Of a stretch of 64,000 nt of DNA, positions 22,696 through 34,699 are shown in pieces. The DNA is from Neopestalotiopsis rosae (taxonomy: Eukaryota; Ascomycota; Sordariomycetes; Amphisphaeriales; Sporocadaceae). The stretch covers positions 5,270,001 through 5,334,000 of the forward strand of contig JALGAS010000003.1 of the NCBI GenBank assembly GCA_023078685.1, in the 5' to 3' direction. The first letter of the stretch is position 1, and the number at the start of each line of letters is the position of its first letter. A program made the translations under genes and the position numbers. Below the pieces are notes generated by a model, which was not told the origin of the DNA, ran no database searches, and saw only the letters and a list, made by a program, of their open reading frames with translations.

Positions 22696-23084
22696 ATGGG
22701 GCATATTGCAAACGGCCATGCAATGAATAAATCTGGCTATGAACGAGTTAAAAAGATCATTCGCGGTAACAATGATCACTCAAGGAAATCAGAGTTTGCG
22801 CAGTCCCTTTCTTCGAGCGAGTCCGCTTTATAAGCGGGACGGAGCGAAATTCCACTATTTGCCCAGCGATATTCGATCTCTCCGCGTTGGTTTTGCGGTG
22901 TTCGGATTTTATATTTTAACGCGTCCGAATAATCCGAGCCTGCGTTTATAAATTTAAATCAACATCACCATGGTTTCTGCTATGAATGATGATTCTAACT
23001 ATAAAGGCATAGTATTTATACTACCTCCTTTGCTATACCATCGTTAATTTCATCGCGGAAGCCCCACTAAATAACACAATCACC

Positions 23085-24481
23085 ATGATTAAGATCGATC
23101 AACCAAACGCTCAAGTCCTAAATGTGGCCGTCATCGGGGCTGGCATAGTTGGTCTGCAACTCGCTCTCGGCCTGTCTCAAAGATCAATGCATGTGACTGT
23201 TTACGAGCAGGCGGTGGTCTTACAAGAAATTGGGGCCGGATTTGGCTTCTTCTCTACTGTGTTGGAATGTCAGAGGTTCCTGGATCCTCGCATTGCCGAA
23301 ATCGTCACCAAAACTGGCATCAAATATAATGAACCAGTCCGTTGGATCGACGGCATGAGCAAAGAGGACTATTCATTACGGCCGCAAGACCAGCTTTTCG
23401 ATGTGGAATTGGATTCCGAAACTGATGTCTATTTAATGCATCGAGGACAATTCTTGCAAGAGCTAATAAAGCTATGCCCGAGCAGTCAGATCAAATTGGG
23501 CAGAAAACTCACCCATATCGAGCAAAGCGCATCCGGTGGCCAACTCGTGCTTCAATTTGAAGACGGTTCTTCTGCGCAAGCTGATGTCGGTAAGTTCAAT
23601 TGAATCAAATTTTAACAAGGTACCTCATTAACAGAAACTGTCCGATAGTCATTGGCTGCGATGGAATTAAGTCTCGCACTCGTCAGGTCGTCCTCGGCGA
23701 CGATCACCCAGCTGCACATGCTGGATACGCCCACGAAAGCGCCTATCGCTGTCTCGTGGACTACAATGCTGCCATTACTGCACTTGGTCATCTTGCAAGA
23801 GGTCAGATGATGTATCTCGGAGAAGGTGCCCACATTATGACGTATCCCATCGCCAATCACAAGTTTCTCAATGTAGCAGCCTTTATCCGCGATGATGGAA
23901 ACTGGCCGGACTCCAAAAGATCGACGATACCATCGGGCAAAACAGAGATTCTGCAAGCATTTTCGGCTTTCGGCCCTGCGGTACAAGCTTTAGTCCAACT
24001 ACTACCGGATCAGACCAATCGCTGGGGCATGTTCGATACATTCGACAACCCGCTTCCTACGTTTGCCTCCGGTTCTATCGCCGTGGCCGGCGATGCGGCT
24101 CACGGATCTACGCCACATCACGGAGCTGGAGCCAGCATGGGCATTGAAGATGCAGTCGCAATTGCAGCGCTGTTGGGAAAGCTTAACCAAGCTCTTGACT
24201 CGATCGACACGTCATACCAAAAAGCGAAAGCAGTCGCTTATGCCCTGACTTTGTATGACGAGGCGCGTCGAGAACGTTCGCAGTGGCTTGTTGCAAGCAG
24301 TAGGCTTCAAGGTGAGACTGTGAAAGGGATGAACCCTCAGGTTGGCAGAGATTTCCACAGGTTTCATATGCATACTGCAGCGCGTGTGTCCCAGATTTTG
24401 AATTTTGACTGGGGAAAAATGCATGAAGCTGCCGTCACGAAGCTGGATACTTGGCTTTTTCAAAACTTAGTGACAAAATAG
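23085..24481 (+). CDS. FAD-dependent monooxygenase, salicylate-hydroxylase-like
   Basis: Two exons (23085-23589, 23649-24481; 59-nt intron GTAAGT..TAG with CATTAAC branch) give 445 aa, the usual length. The N-terminal Rossmann motif is G18-A-G20-I-V-G23 (VAVIGAGIVGLQLA), with E41 for the ribose. A DG motif follows as IGCDGIKSR, and the GD motif is GDAAHGSTPHHGAGASMG (D317). These are the marks of class A flavoprotein hydroxylases that use NAD(P)H and O2 to hydroxylate or oxidatively decarboxylate aromatic substrates. Soluble. A P450 on the same strand 1.3 kb downstream suggests a small oxidative or secondary-metabolism pair, but no backbone enzyme is near. Both genes are intact although the surrounding DNA is full of broken genes. 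Confidence 0.88.
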
Positions 24482-25796
24482 TTCTGGTATCGAATCGCAA
24501 ATTAATGCAAGGTGGATATCATTCAGTAGATCGTAGCCTTTATCTTTGTAATAAATAGCATAACTATGTGCTATAGGCGACCATGTTTGAGTTTGGCTTC
24601 CAGAGAAGGGCACACTGAGATCGTGAGAATACTTCTCAATCACCGGTGGCGCGGCTGGGGCGTGTAGTCGGTCTCGTCGACGGTGAAACTGCCGCTTTAC
24701 CTGTCTCCCTGGGGCGACAACAACCCGTTCGTGCTGACCAACATGCGTAAGCGCGACCCCGCCCTGGCGGGCGTTATGCACTTTGGTGCCGACGCCCTCA
24801 TCAGCACTTCCCCGACCGCCGTCGAGACCGTTGTGGCCCACGGCGCCTCGTGGACAGGTATGGGTAAGAAAGACGCTTAGATTGATCACTGACGTAATGG
24901 CTGTGTATGTAAGTGTGGGAATCCGTCCTTGGCACACATGCTGTGGGGCTCCTGGCCTCCGTATTGGTCACTACTGCGCCTCTGCCGTCTGTCCTGTTTC
25001 TTTCCAACATGTTTACATTTGTTTGCATTGTCCTGCAAGGGTGCTTCTTCGTAACACAAACCTAAAGTAAAATGGCTAATACAAAAAGAAACGTTTTCAA
25101 TACTTTCAATATGCATTTAAATAATATCGTCCTCTAAGATGTGGTAGATTGACATACCGTCGCACCGGATTTGTCTCCTATAACCAAATGAGCGACGTGT
25201 CTGCTTTGCCGTTGGCTTGGCGAAAATTAGACTTCATATTGCCCCAGAAATGTCTGGCTCGCTAACACAGTCAACCCCGAAAGACCGCTTAATAATACAA
25301 AATGTCTCCGCACCACACGCTAGGATTACTGGCATTAGCTGCTAAAACCCGCTGTAGGGCCTTTGGCCCCAGGTGATCGGCGGTTCGTACCCTGCAAGTA
25401 CTACTGCTATGACTTCCAAAATTCAGAATTCGCCTTATCTAGGCAGGGTCGAATGTGCAAGGTCCAGACTTTTCATGTCTAATAGGTGTATTTCTTTATT
25501 GTTCCGGCTCCGCATAAATGTCTTGGTTGGGCCATCGCCGTTCCCGCCCGCCATCTTGTGGGCGACCGACAGCACGTCGCCCTAAATGAGTAGGCATGCA
25601 CGGTACGGACGAGTTTCTATAGGGTACATCGTAGTTACATGCTCGTATCGCAGCCGCTGTGCGAAGTATAACTAAGGAGCTCGGTGGTTCGGTATATTCG
25701 CGGAACTAGCAAATCTATATCAATATACCTATTATCCCATAATACATCGCACTTTTATGGCTAATACCTGTTTATACAAAATCTCTCTACGCAGTC
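24482..25796. other. Mostly intergenic, with a chimeric gene shred
   Basis: Apart from the shred at 24595-24880, I see no gene between the monooxygenase and the P450. Confidence 0.4.
24595..24880 (+). pseudogene. Chimeric shred: ankyrin piece joined to GC-rich coding piece
   Basis: About 24598-24643 reads SREGHTEIVRILLNH, a partial ankyrin unit. It is joined directly to a GC-rich stretch (24683-24880) reading LYLSPWGDNNPFVLTNM...ADALISTSPTAVETVVAHGA, which looks coding but which I cannot place in a family. Base composition differs sharply from the AT-rich flanks. No complete gene remains. Confidence 0.35.
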
Positions 25797-27527
25797 ATGT
25801 CTATCCAATTAATCATACTTGCCATCGTGGGAGTTATTATACTCCAGCTGCTTCGCCCACTAATAAGTCCACTGCGACCTATCGGCGGGCCATTCTTGGC
25901 GCGCTTTACTAATCTCTGGTACGCTTGGCGTATACAGGCTGGTCACTTCGAATTTAATAACATTAAACTGCACCAGAAATATGGTAAAACTTCTCCTTTA
26001 TTACCCGCGATAAAGATATTTTGATTTCACTAATATCTCCCAAGGAAAAATCGTCCGCTACGGACCAAATCGTTTCAGTTTCAATGATCCAAAAGCTTTG
26101 AAAATTATTTATGGTCCAGGTTCTCAGTTCCGCAAGTCGGATTGGTATAATGGCAGCAACGTGCCTAAGCCAATGGCCTTTGAGAGATGGAATATATTTG
26201 CGACCACGGATTCTAAACAGCACTCGGAGCAGCGCAAGCCGTTTACCAATACGTACTCTATAACGTCTCTAGTATCCTTTAAGCCCTACGTAGACGAGTG
26301 CGCTAATATATTTGAACAGCGACTTGCCGAGGTCGCCGGCACAGCGGTTCCTATTGATTTCGGCCACTGGTTACAGTGCTACGCCTTTGACGTAATTGGC
26401 GACATAACTTTTGGGGAGCGCTTTGGCTTCCTCGATAGCGGCCGCGATATTGGCGGTGTTATAGCGGCCGTGGATGCCTTCCTCGATTATGCGGCCACGG
26501 TCGGCATTTTCCCCAGATTACACCCGATTCTTTTTAAGCTGCAAACTATGCTCGCGGATGAAAAGGGATCGGGCTTCAATTATATCAATAATTTCACTCA
26601 GGAACAAATCACTAAGTTCCGTAATGAATCCAAATCCTCCGAGAAGGCCGCTCTGCAGGATGAAGGTTCTATGGAAACTATGCTGGCAAAGTTCTTCAGA
26701 AGAAACCAAGAGGACCACGAACGTTTCACTCCCTACCACATTTTCACTGGATGCGCACAGAACGTCGGAGCCGGGTCCGATACCACAGCTATTAGTCTGT
26801 CGGCCACCTTTTATTACCTCTTAAAAAACCCCTCGACGTTGCAACGGCTCCGCGAGGAGATTGTAACTAAGGCAGAGCAGGGTCAGCTATCCGAGAAGCC
26901 GACGTTTAAGGAGACTTTAGATATGCCGTATCTGCAGGCGGTTATTAAGGAAGCTCTGCGGCTACATCCGGCTACAGGTTTCCCTTTGGAGCGTGTCGTC
27001 CCCGAAGGCGGCGCCACAATTTCTGGACGCTTTTTCCCATCAGGAGTAGGTCGATATATTTCCTAGTATTGCACGAATTTAAAGACGATCTGCGATATTA
27101 ATTTATGTATTTAGATTATTGTCGGTGTCAATACCTGGGTTGTGCAGCGCAATCCCAGTATCTGGGGCGATGATGCAAACGAGTTCAGGCCAGAAAAGTG
27201 GCTCATTAACGATTCCGAGACGCTTTCGTTCATGAACCGCCATTGGATTCCGGTAAGACCCCTTTACGTTAGGGGAGAGTTCCATAAAATATAGGGTAAA
27301 AAACTGTATTGCTGATTAAACCTGGCGTTTAGTTTGGTGTTGGATCTCGGGTATGCATCGGCAAGAATATTTCACTACTCGAAATGCAGAAGCTCATTCC
27401 GAGGGTCGTCCGAAAGTTCGATTTAGAGATTAATGGGCTCGGCGACAAGACGTGGAGCACAAGGAACCGCTGTTTTGTAAAGCCACGAGACTTTCGGGTT
27501 CGGGTCGCTATGAGAAAGGCAGAATAG
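25797..27527 (+). CDS. Cytochrome P450 monooxygenase
   Basis: Four exons (25797-25983, 26045-27045, 27115-27252, 27333-27527) give 506 aa. An N-terminal membrane anchor (LIILAIVGVIILQLL) points to the ER. The I-helix motif is A305-G-S-D-T-T310, the ExxR motif E365-A-L-R368, followed by FRPEKW and the heme loop FGVGSRVCIGKN with C450 as thiolate ligand. Introns are 61, 69 and 80 nt. The sequence resembles the fungal pisatin-demethylase-like P450s (E-class), known for detoxification or secondary metabolism; the substrate is unknown. It follows the FAD monooxygenase on the same strand. All diagnostic residues are present, so it is probably active. Confidence 0.9.
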
Positions 27528-27599
27528 ATGGAGTTAAATGATTTTGGTGCACCCCTCGTCGCGATTCGACAGAAGAGCATAACCCATCAGAAGTCACTC

Positions 27600-27935
27600 G
27601 AGAAGTGCAACCCTCCCGAACGGGCGTGTGGGAATTACAAGGGATATCAATCACCACAGCGCGAGTGTCATCCAGCAGATTTTACGTCTCAAACAAGACT
27701 CGAAAAGCTCTACTGGTCCAGTTTCGTTCTTTTTTGTGCAATCTGATGATGAGGAATCTACGAGCGCGAATTCGGTTCTCAGATCTCTCTTACGACAGAG
27801 GCTTGAGGGAATGGAACTTCCATCAAGGATGCAAGGCATATCAGCATTAACTTGGTCTGATATCTCTGATCTATTTATGCAACATATGCCGTCGACACAG
27901 ACGTCATTCATCTTTGTATTCTTTAAACGATCTCC
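27600..27935 (+). pseudogene. NACHT/STAND NTPase shred
   Basis: The plus-strand frame reads SASVIQQILRLKQDSKSSTG, then VSFFFVQSDDEESTSANSVL and RSLLRQRLEGMELPSR. This matches the stretch just after the P-loop of fungal NACHT proteins, which typically reads ...SIVQHL...YFFCQ..DEES..A..VLRSLIRQ. The P-loop itself and everything downstream are missing. It begins 70 bp after the P450 stop codon. Confidence 0.5.
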
Positions 27936-28121
27936 GTACCGTTTCAAATATTATATGATTGCCCTTTCATCCCATTTATAAAGCGATCGCCGCAAACAAT
28001 GCCTAAGCTTAGTTACCCTAGCACCTTCCACGCCATTCCGCTCCTATGTTCACGATCTCAAAACTGTTAAAACTCCACTTTTTAGCGAGCGTGCCCAAAC
28101 ATGCTCGTTAAGGGGTGCCTT

Positions 28122-29782
28122 CTATCCCAACCTCCTGCTCCAGACAATAGTCCCCTGAATTAATGCAAATACGGAGAATATAAGACTAACACTAAATAGG
28201 TATAAAATCAAGCGCTCATCATCACGAGTTTGAGAAATTATCACAGTCATCGTAGCGATAATGGCTGTAGGTACGAGTGCTACCATGTATACTGTAGACT
28301 TGAACACTTGCGAAGTAAAAATGTGTTCTACGAGAGGATCATGCTGTTCACCTACCTTTTCTTCAACCGTCAAAGTTGGAGTATTGTTCAGGATTTGAGA
28401 CAAGGTATAAAATGTTGTGGAAGGTTGACTCGCGTCGCAGCTCGGGGGATGTTGAATATTTGCCACGTGTATGGATTGGATTCCTATAACGTGAAGTTAG
28501 TGGATCGCTCAAACTTTTAGTGCTATATACGATATTTCTGCTCACCAGACACTAGTCCTATAATGGCAAATACGGGCTGAAAAAGGAGCAATAATGGAAG
28601 GATTTGGCCGAAACCCATCGCGAATTCCTCAGAGGGAGCATTCATCATTAGAATGGCTAATTTGAGCGTGCCCTTGAGTAAAGTCAAGAGGAGGGTAAGA
28701 ATAGTGGCCATAAACGAATCCCATACCTCCGCGACCGCCAAGAAAGTGACATAAAAATGGATGATGATCTTGTATTTGTACAAAGACCTCCTTTTATTCC
28801 GGTGGCTTTGCAGTGCGGTTTTTAAGTGCTCCTCAAGCCAATGTTCGATTTCTGCGCGGGCCCTGATGCACCATTGGCGAGTAATACGGAGTCGTGGGAT
28901 TATGTGCCATATGAAGAGAAAGGCGATATTGGCATAATTAGCAATTGATTGGATTGGTATTCTGGATTCCAATCTATTGGGCCCCAATGTGTAATAATAA
29001 CGAAAGAGGTCGCTTTGCCAGTATGCACAGCGAACTGGCACCGCATCATAAGGTTCCGACATCGATATAAACAATGCGAAGGGTAGAAGTATCGATATAG
29101 CTGACATCAAGAATAGCCGCACCTTCCATGGTGCATTATGGTTGTTGAATCGCCCGCGCAAAATCGACAGCGTGATTAGATGCGCCGTCGAACTGACCCA
29201 GGCTAGGTATACCACGAAGTTCCAGTGGTAAGCATCCAGGTTAAATACCCAAGCTTGGATAAAACCTGAGATAATAATGCCCAGACCTGTTACAATTTGT
29301 TGATCACAAAGCGCCAGGGTAATCTCTTCGATAATCGCTTTGCCGGGTTTATGCGATCTTCGACTGTGGCCGAAAAAGAAATATTTGTCCGCTCGCCGGA
29401 TCTTATCTTCGGACAAGTACCCACGCCAATAAGCAAAGACCATAAGAAAAAAAACTGCCCATGCCGCCACCAGAAATGCTACGATGACCTTTGCAAGGTT
29501 AGCAGTGTAAGTTATAATTTTCAAAAAGTCAAGATCACTACTAACACCAAGCCCAGAGATGTCTGCATTCGGGATAACTGCCCCATAATCAATATAGTCC
29601 TGGCAGGTGGCGTTCTCCCAGGCTTTCCAAGTGATCACCGTAGTATCTACATATTTAATCGAGGTAGACGCAATAGAGGTAGAGTAGGAAGAATATGACG
29701 TGGATGTGGTAGATTGATATCCTGTAGACCAGGTTGTTGCTGTAGAACGCAAAATTTCCGATTTAGTGATAATACGATCCAT
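28122..29782 (-). CDS. Polytopic membrane protein, Pezizomycotina-specific, unknown function
   Basis: Two exons (29782-28546, 28483-28122; 62-nt intron GTGAGC..TAG with a CTAAC branch site) give 532 aa. A Ser/Thr-rich N-terminus (about 50 residues) may be luminal or extracellular. It is followed by about nine hydrophobic segments, among them KVIVAFLVAAWAVFFLMVF, IVTGLGIIISGFIQAW, NFVVYLAWVSSTAHLITLS and FLMSAISILLPFALFI. The motif ALCDQQIVTGLG recurs in many fungal hypothetical membrane proteins. No transporter signature is recognised. It is convergent with the P450/NACHT shred; the gene is intact. Confidence 0.78.
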
Positions 29783-30303
29783 TATAATAAGAGCGCGGTA
29801 TTCGTAGTACTAATGAAGACAAATTCTGAGTGAAAAGTTTGAACGGTGTCGTTTATTGTGTACCGTAACGAGATCCTAGTGAGTGTGACTTGGTGAAAAT
29901 TTAAGACTACTCAAAGGGCGGGTTGAAAGTTTTATAGGGCGTCTTGCTGGCATAAGGGATCTCACGATAAAGCCTGCTGAATCAAGCAAGGGTAGGCAAA
30001 TAATGCCTGAAGAGCAGCTGCGCCTCAATGCCATCAGCATGGCTAGCCCCAAAGCCGCTAGAAGTATTTGAAAGTTTCGCTATCTGTTGCCAAAACTTTT
30101 CCAGCTTCAAATAATCTCAGAATTAATTTCCACTTGCACCCTAAGATCGAATGTACTTCACAGAGCCTTTGTGTAGCTGATACAGGATGGCATTTGCAGC
30201 TGTGTTACTTTTGTTAAGAAGAATCAAAAAATACTGCGACAGATAAACCCCATAATTCAACAGCATTGGAGTCAAGAATCCTTCCAAGGTCAAAGAACCC
30301 ATA
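29783..30303. other. Intergenic, no supported gene
   Basis: Promoter side of the membrane-protein gene. A minus-strand tail (TPMLLNYGVYLSQYFL...) adjoining the PNP fragment is not recognised. Confidence 0.35.
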
Positions 30304-30543
30304 CTATTGAATAAAGGGAATGCTTTCCAAAATAACAACATTATGCTTGCCGACCTTTCCAAGCACGTATGCGTTGTCGTCGTTGGCGGGCAGTTGGTCT
30401 GCATCGTCGTGTGTTTCGTCAAGAAATTGCTTGGCGGCGACGAGCTCTGCCCCAATGGCACAAATCCATGCGACTGTGTATATCGTTAAAACAGACATGG
30501 CTGGTGGTGTTTCGTGGTCTTGCGATGCGATATCATTGCCCAA
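30304..30543 (-). pseudogene. N-terminal fragment of a PNP_UDP-domain NLR gene
   Basis: From an ATG at 30498 the minus strand reads [20 protein letters not shown], then [12 protein letters not shown]. This is the typical start of the nucleoside-phosphorylase-like (PNP_UDP) domain that heads many fungal NLRs. It is cut after about 60 residues by unrelated sequence and a stop. The dispersed element B lies immediately 5' of it, the same arrangement as for the large pseudogene at 32.3-39.0 kb. Confidence 0.6.
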
Positions 30544-30636
30544 ACCGAGATATAAAGGCTTTGCGAGGAATGAATGCTTCAGGACGATAATTTGAGGACA
30601 TCCAGCAGATTCCTTTTAGAAGGCAGCAACCGATTT

Positions 30637-31640
30637 CCGTAGTTTTTGACGCCCGAAGCATTCCAGAGCCTCGTCACCAATTGCCTTGGTGGCAGTGCTA
30701 CAGCTGCATGGCATGGCGAGACCTGAATGGCTAACGAGGACTGAAAATGCCTTGCAGCGGGGTGAAAATGCATCGAGCTGCAATATCGACGAACCAGATG
30801 CGATTCTGGTCCACCTTTTCTTTCCCTTTTTTTGTCCTGCCACGATAATCGGTGTTTCTGAACTCACGTAAACCCTTTTGCACGTCGCTTTGCTCAGTCC
30901 ACAGGCAGCGACAGAAGTTCTCAACAAAGACTAGAGCAACTCAAGGGTGGCCGTCGTACATATCACCGAAAAAAAAGCTTGGGGCAGCCAGCATTGATCG
31001 CTTGTCCCCATTTTCAAACGGTCAGCACACGTTAGTCGTAACGCCCGTGCTCTCGTAGGCGGTCTTTTCGTTGCCCAAACCCCGCTTCTTTGCTAGAGAG
31101 ATTGTGGCCGCATGCCAAGCAGCCAGATCTATGCCTAAAAGAGCTAGATCCGGCAGCACCCGCTCTAACCCCACTGCTTGTCCAGTTCATTTTACACTTC
31201 TGTCCTGTGCCACGACTACCAATTCGAACACGCCAAAGAATAATTAAACAATTCCCTAGACGTGGAACTTGCACAGTCATCAATTCGTCACCGATCCGAC
31301 TACTGGGCGGGCGGTCTATGGATATGTCTACCTGGTGAAAGTGGCCCGTTTTCGCGACAGCCTATGACACGGTAATCTGTAGCTCTTGCACCGCGCTAGT
31401 GGTGGGACAGCCTTCCGTCCATAACGCTGCTTATTTCCACAGAATATACGGGCATGAAAGCGTTATGGGACAGTTCTCAAAACGCTCGCTGCAGCTGCTT
31501 GAGAATCGCTCTGCTCCAATCAGATTCAAGAACGTGGCCTATGGAACCAACGATGAAATGATCCATATTACAAGCAGAATCGACCCACAAGTACGTCCAA
31601 GAGTACTCTTTTCTAACGTTCAACTGAGCATCCCGGTCAC
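30637..31640 (+). repeat. Dispersed element, copy B
   Basis: Similar over most of its length to copy C (about 39370-40335). Shared blocks include TTGACGCCC..GCATTCC.GAGCCTCGTCA near the left end, ATGCCTAAAAGAGCTA at 31129, the block CTACCTGGTGAAAGTGG at about 31330, and AACGTTCAAC.GAGCATCCC at the right end. The 79-aa ORF of copy C is present but frameshifted here. The stretch 31003-31057 also matches fragment D at 46428-46480. No terminal repeats or transposase seen. Confidence 0.65.
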
Positions 31641-32324
31641 AGCTAAACATCAAACGCGATAGCACGGAATACAGCTGTATGCCTGCATAGCAGATGGCAA
31701 TGGTCAATTATCGCGTTAATGATTCGAAAATGATAAGTCTTGTTTGAATCGTTCCTCCCAAGTGACAAAGCGTACTCAGCTGGATGCGACAGTATTTCCC
31801 CATATGTGGTCCTGCCGGCAATTGTTCCCAGCTGGCCATTTTGGCTGGGGTTCATTTCCGCAGTGTCTTTTTGAGCGCGCCCGCACATTTATCTTCCTGT
31901 CAGTGGACCACGCTCCTCATTCACGTCAAATCAGTTGTAATGAGCAGATTATCGAGATTGTGTCTACGACATTTGCGACCCACTGAAGTCAGTGTCGGGT
32001 CAGCGTGCTAATCTTGCACAGTTATAAACCCCAACTGCGATCCATTCGTAGATCACCTTTTAAAAGCGCGATCCTGCCCGCAGCTGCCTGGGGTGAATGG
32101 CGTTCCCGCGCAAAATCTCTTGATTCGTTCCCGTAGCGTACTCTTGCATTTCCATCCACATAAGAGGCTATTTAGCGTGTATTCATGTCAGATCATGCAA
32201 TGCCTTTTTGTTATCTAGATTGCAACTCCCTTGAATTATCTTCAACTTGAAATTGCGTGCTTTCTAGATACTTCTGTCAAAACCAGATCTCCAATCCAAG
32301 CTAGAGTTCTAATCAAACAACCGA
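31641..32324. other. Intergenic, no supported gene
   Basis: Short ORFs only. Lies beyond the 3' end of the large NLR pseudogene. Confidence 0.4.
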
Positions 32325-33229
32325 CTATCTATCAGACAAAGTCAAGGTGTGGTCATCTGCCAAGCAATGGGCGCCTACATCAAAACAACCCAAACACATA
32401 GCAAAGCTACCAGCACAACAAATCTTGCATTTATAGTATGCCTTCTCCAGACTTGCCAAGCAAACATCACAATAGCCGCCTTTCGCAGCAAATTTCGTAG
32501 GTGATCCAGTTGGCGAGTCCGAGGGCCCTGCAGGACCTGGGTGCACCGCAATGTGTTCGACCATATGCATATAGCCCTGCTTGTGAGCCCGCCAGACGGG
32601 CGTACGGCCGAAATGATTTCCTACCATTAGGGAATGTTCTGAAATAATATCTCTCATCATTTCTTCGTGACCACATTGTACAGCGACAGAAAGGGCGTTT
32701 CAACCGTAGATGTCTTGGAATTTGGGCTGAAAAAATTCCGGAATTTTTTGAGGATTGAGAAAGACGTGGGATCTCCAGCTCTGATAGCGTAGAATAATGA
32801 TGGCCTTCCAAATAAGTCTAACGCACATATCGCTGCCTTGTTCCGAACAAGCAATTTGACAACATCAGCATGTCCTCTGAACGCGGCAGCATGAAGTGGT
32901 GTCTATCCATTCTAATCCTCAATTGTGTAGTGGGAGCTCTTGTCGAGGAGCAGCTTGATTACTTCAGTATGTCTGTTGCGAGAAGCAGCAATCAGTGGCG
33001 TCCATCCGTGATTGTTCATTACCGTCCAATTGGCACCCCTGTCGAGGAGCAGCTTGACCACCTCAGTATGTCCGTTGTTAGAAGCAAGATTAAGTGGTGT
33101 CCATCCGTTGTTAGAAGCAACCGCGCACTTGGCGCCTTTATCAAGGAGCATCTTGACTATTTTAGCATATCCGTTGCAAGAAGCAACAATTAGCGGCGTC
33201 CATCCGTCATTGTTCGCTACCGTCCAGTC

Positions 33230-34530
33230 GGCACCCTTATCGAGCAGCAGCTGCGCGATCTCCTGGTGTCCTTGAAATGAAGCTGCCTGGAGGGCGTTTC
33301 CGTAATCTCCGCCCTGGGCATTAACGTCGGCCCCATTGTCGAGCAGCAGCTGCGCGATCTCCTGGTGTCCTTGAAATAAAGCAGCCTGGAGGGCATTACC
33401 GTAATATCCGCCCTGGACATTGACATCGGCCCCTGCGTCGAGCAGGAGCTATATAATATCTCGGTATCCTCCGAATAAAGCTGCCTGGAGGGCGTTGCCG
33501 TAGTCTCCGCCCTGGACATAAACATTGGCACCATTATCGAGCAGCAACTGCACGATTCCCTGATATCCTCTAGATAAAGCAGCTTGCAGAGCGCTGCCGT
33601 ATTCTCTGCCTTGGGCGTTAACTTCGGCCCCGTTATCAAGCAGCAGCTGCGCGATCTCCTGGTAGCCTTTAAATAAAGCTGCCTAGAGGGCATTACCGTA
33701 ATATCCGCCCTGGACATTAACGTCGGCCCCTGCGTCGAGCAGGAGCTGTACGATATCTCGGTATCCTCCGAATAAAGCTGCCTGGAGGGCGTTGCCATAA
33801 TCTCCGCCCTGGGCGTTCACGTCGGCCCCGTTATCGAGAAGCAGCTGCACAATTTCCCGGTATCCTCCGAATAAAGCAGCCTGGAGGGCGTTGCCGTAGT
33901 CTCCGCCCTGGGCGTTAACGTCGGCCTCGTTATCGAGCAGCAGCTGCACGATTTCCTGGTGTCCTCTAAATAAAGCAGCTTGTAGAGCGTTGCCGGCGGC
34001 ACCCTTATCGAGCAGCAGCTGCACGATTTCCTGGTGTCCTCGCAATAAAGCAGCCCACAGAGCGTTGCCGTATTCTCCGCCTTTAGCGTTAACGTCGGCC
34101 CCTGCGTCGAGCAGCAGCTGCACGATTTTCTGGTGTCCTCCATGTGAAGCAGCCTGGAGGGCGTTGCCGTACCACCCACCGCAGGTATGAACGTCGGCCC
34201 CTGCGTCGAGCAGCAGCTGTACGATATCTCGGTATCCTTTAAATAAAGCTGCCTGGAGGGCGTTGTCATAAAATCCGCCCTGGGCGTTAACGTAGGCCCC
34301 GTTTTCGAGCAGCAGCTACACGATTTCCTAGTATCTTTGGAATAAAGCAGCCTGGAGGGCGTTGCCGTAATATCCGCCCTAGACATTAACGTCGGCCCCT
34401 GCGTCGAGCAGGAGCTGTATGATATCTCGGTATCCTCTAGATGAAGCAGCTTGCAAAGCGCTGCCGTATTCTCCGCCCTGGGCATTGACGTCGGCACCAT
34501 GGTCGATAAGCAGCTTGGCCAGCTCGATCC
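33230..34530 (-). repeat. Ankyrin array 1, 99-bp units
   Basis: About a dozen units of 33 codons (GADVNAQGGDYGNALQAALF plus EIVQLLLDN), with very high nucleotide similarity between units and a few stops (for example TAG in NAL*AALF near 33687). Confidence 0.8.
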
Positions 34531-34699
34531 GTACGTCATATGATATCCGATAGCTTTCTAATCCAATATGCAACGCTGTCATTCCGTTCTTGTCCGCAGC
34601 CAATACGCCAGCACCGTGGTACGCTGAGCATGATAGGGGTGCCTGACCGGAATCATCTTTGGCGCCGGCGTTCACTACCTTCGTCTTGAGAAGCAGTTT

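Noticed and set aside
33217..34539. Long alternative-frame ORFs on the minus strand reading CSTQGPTLMSRADIT-like repeats
   Set aside because: They are a second frame through the ankyrin repeat array; the ankyrin frame itself is the meaningful one.
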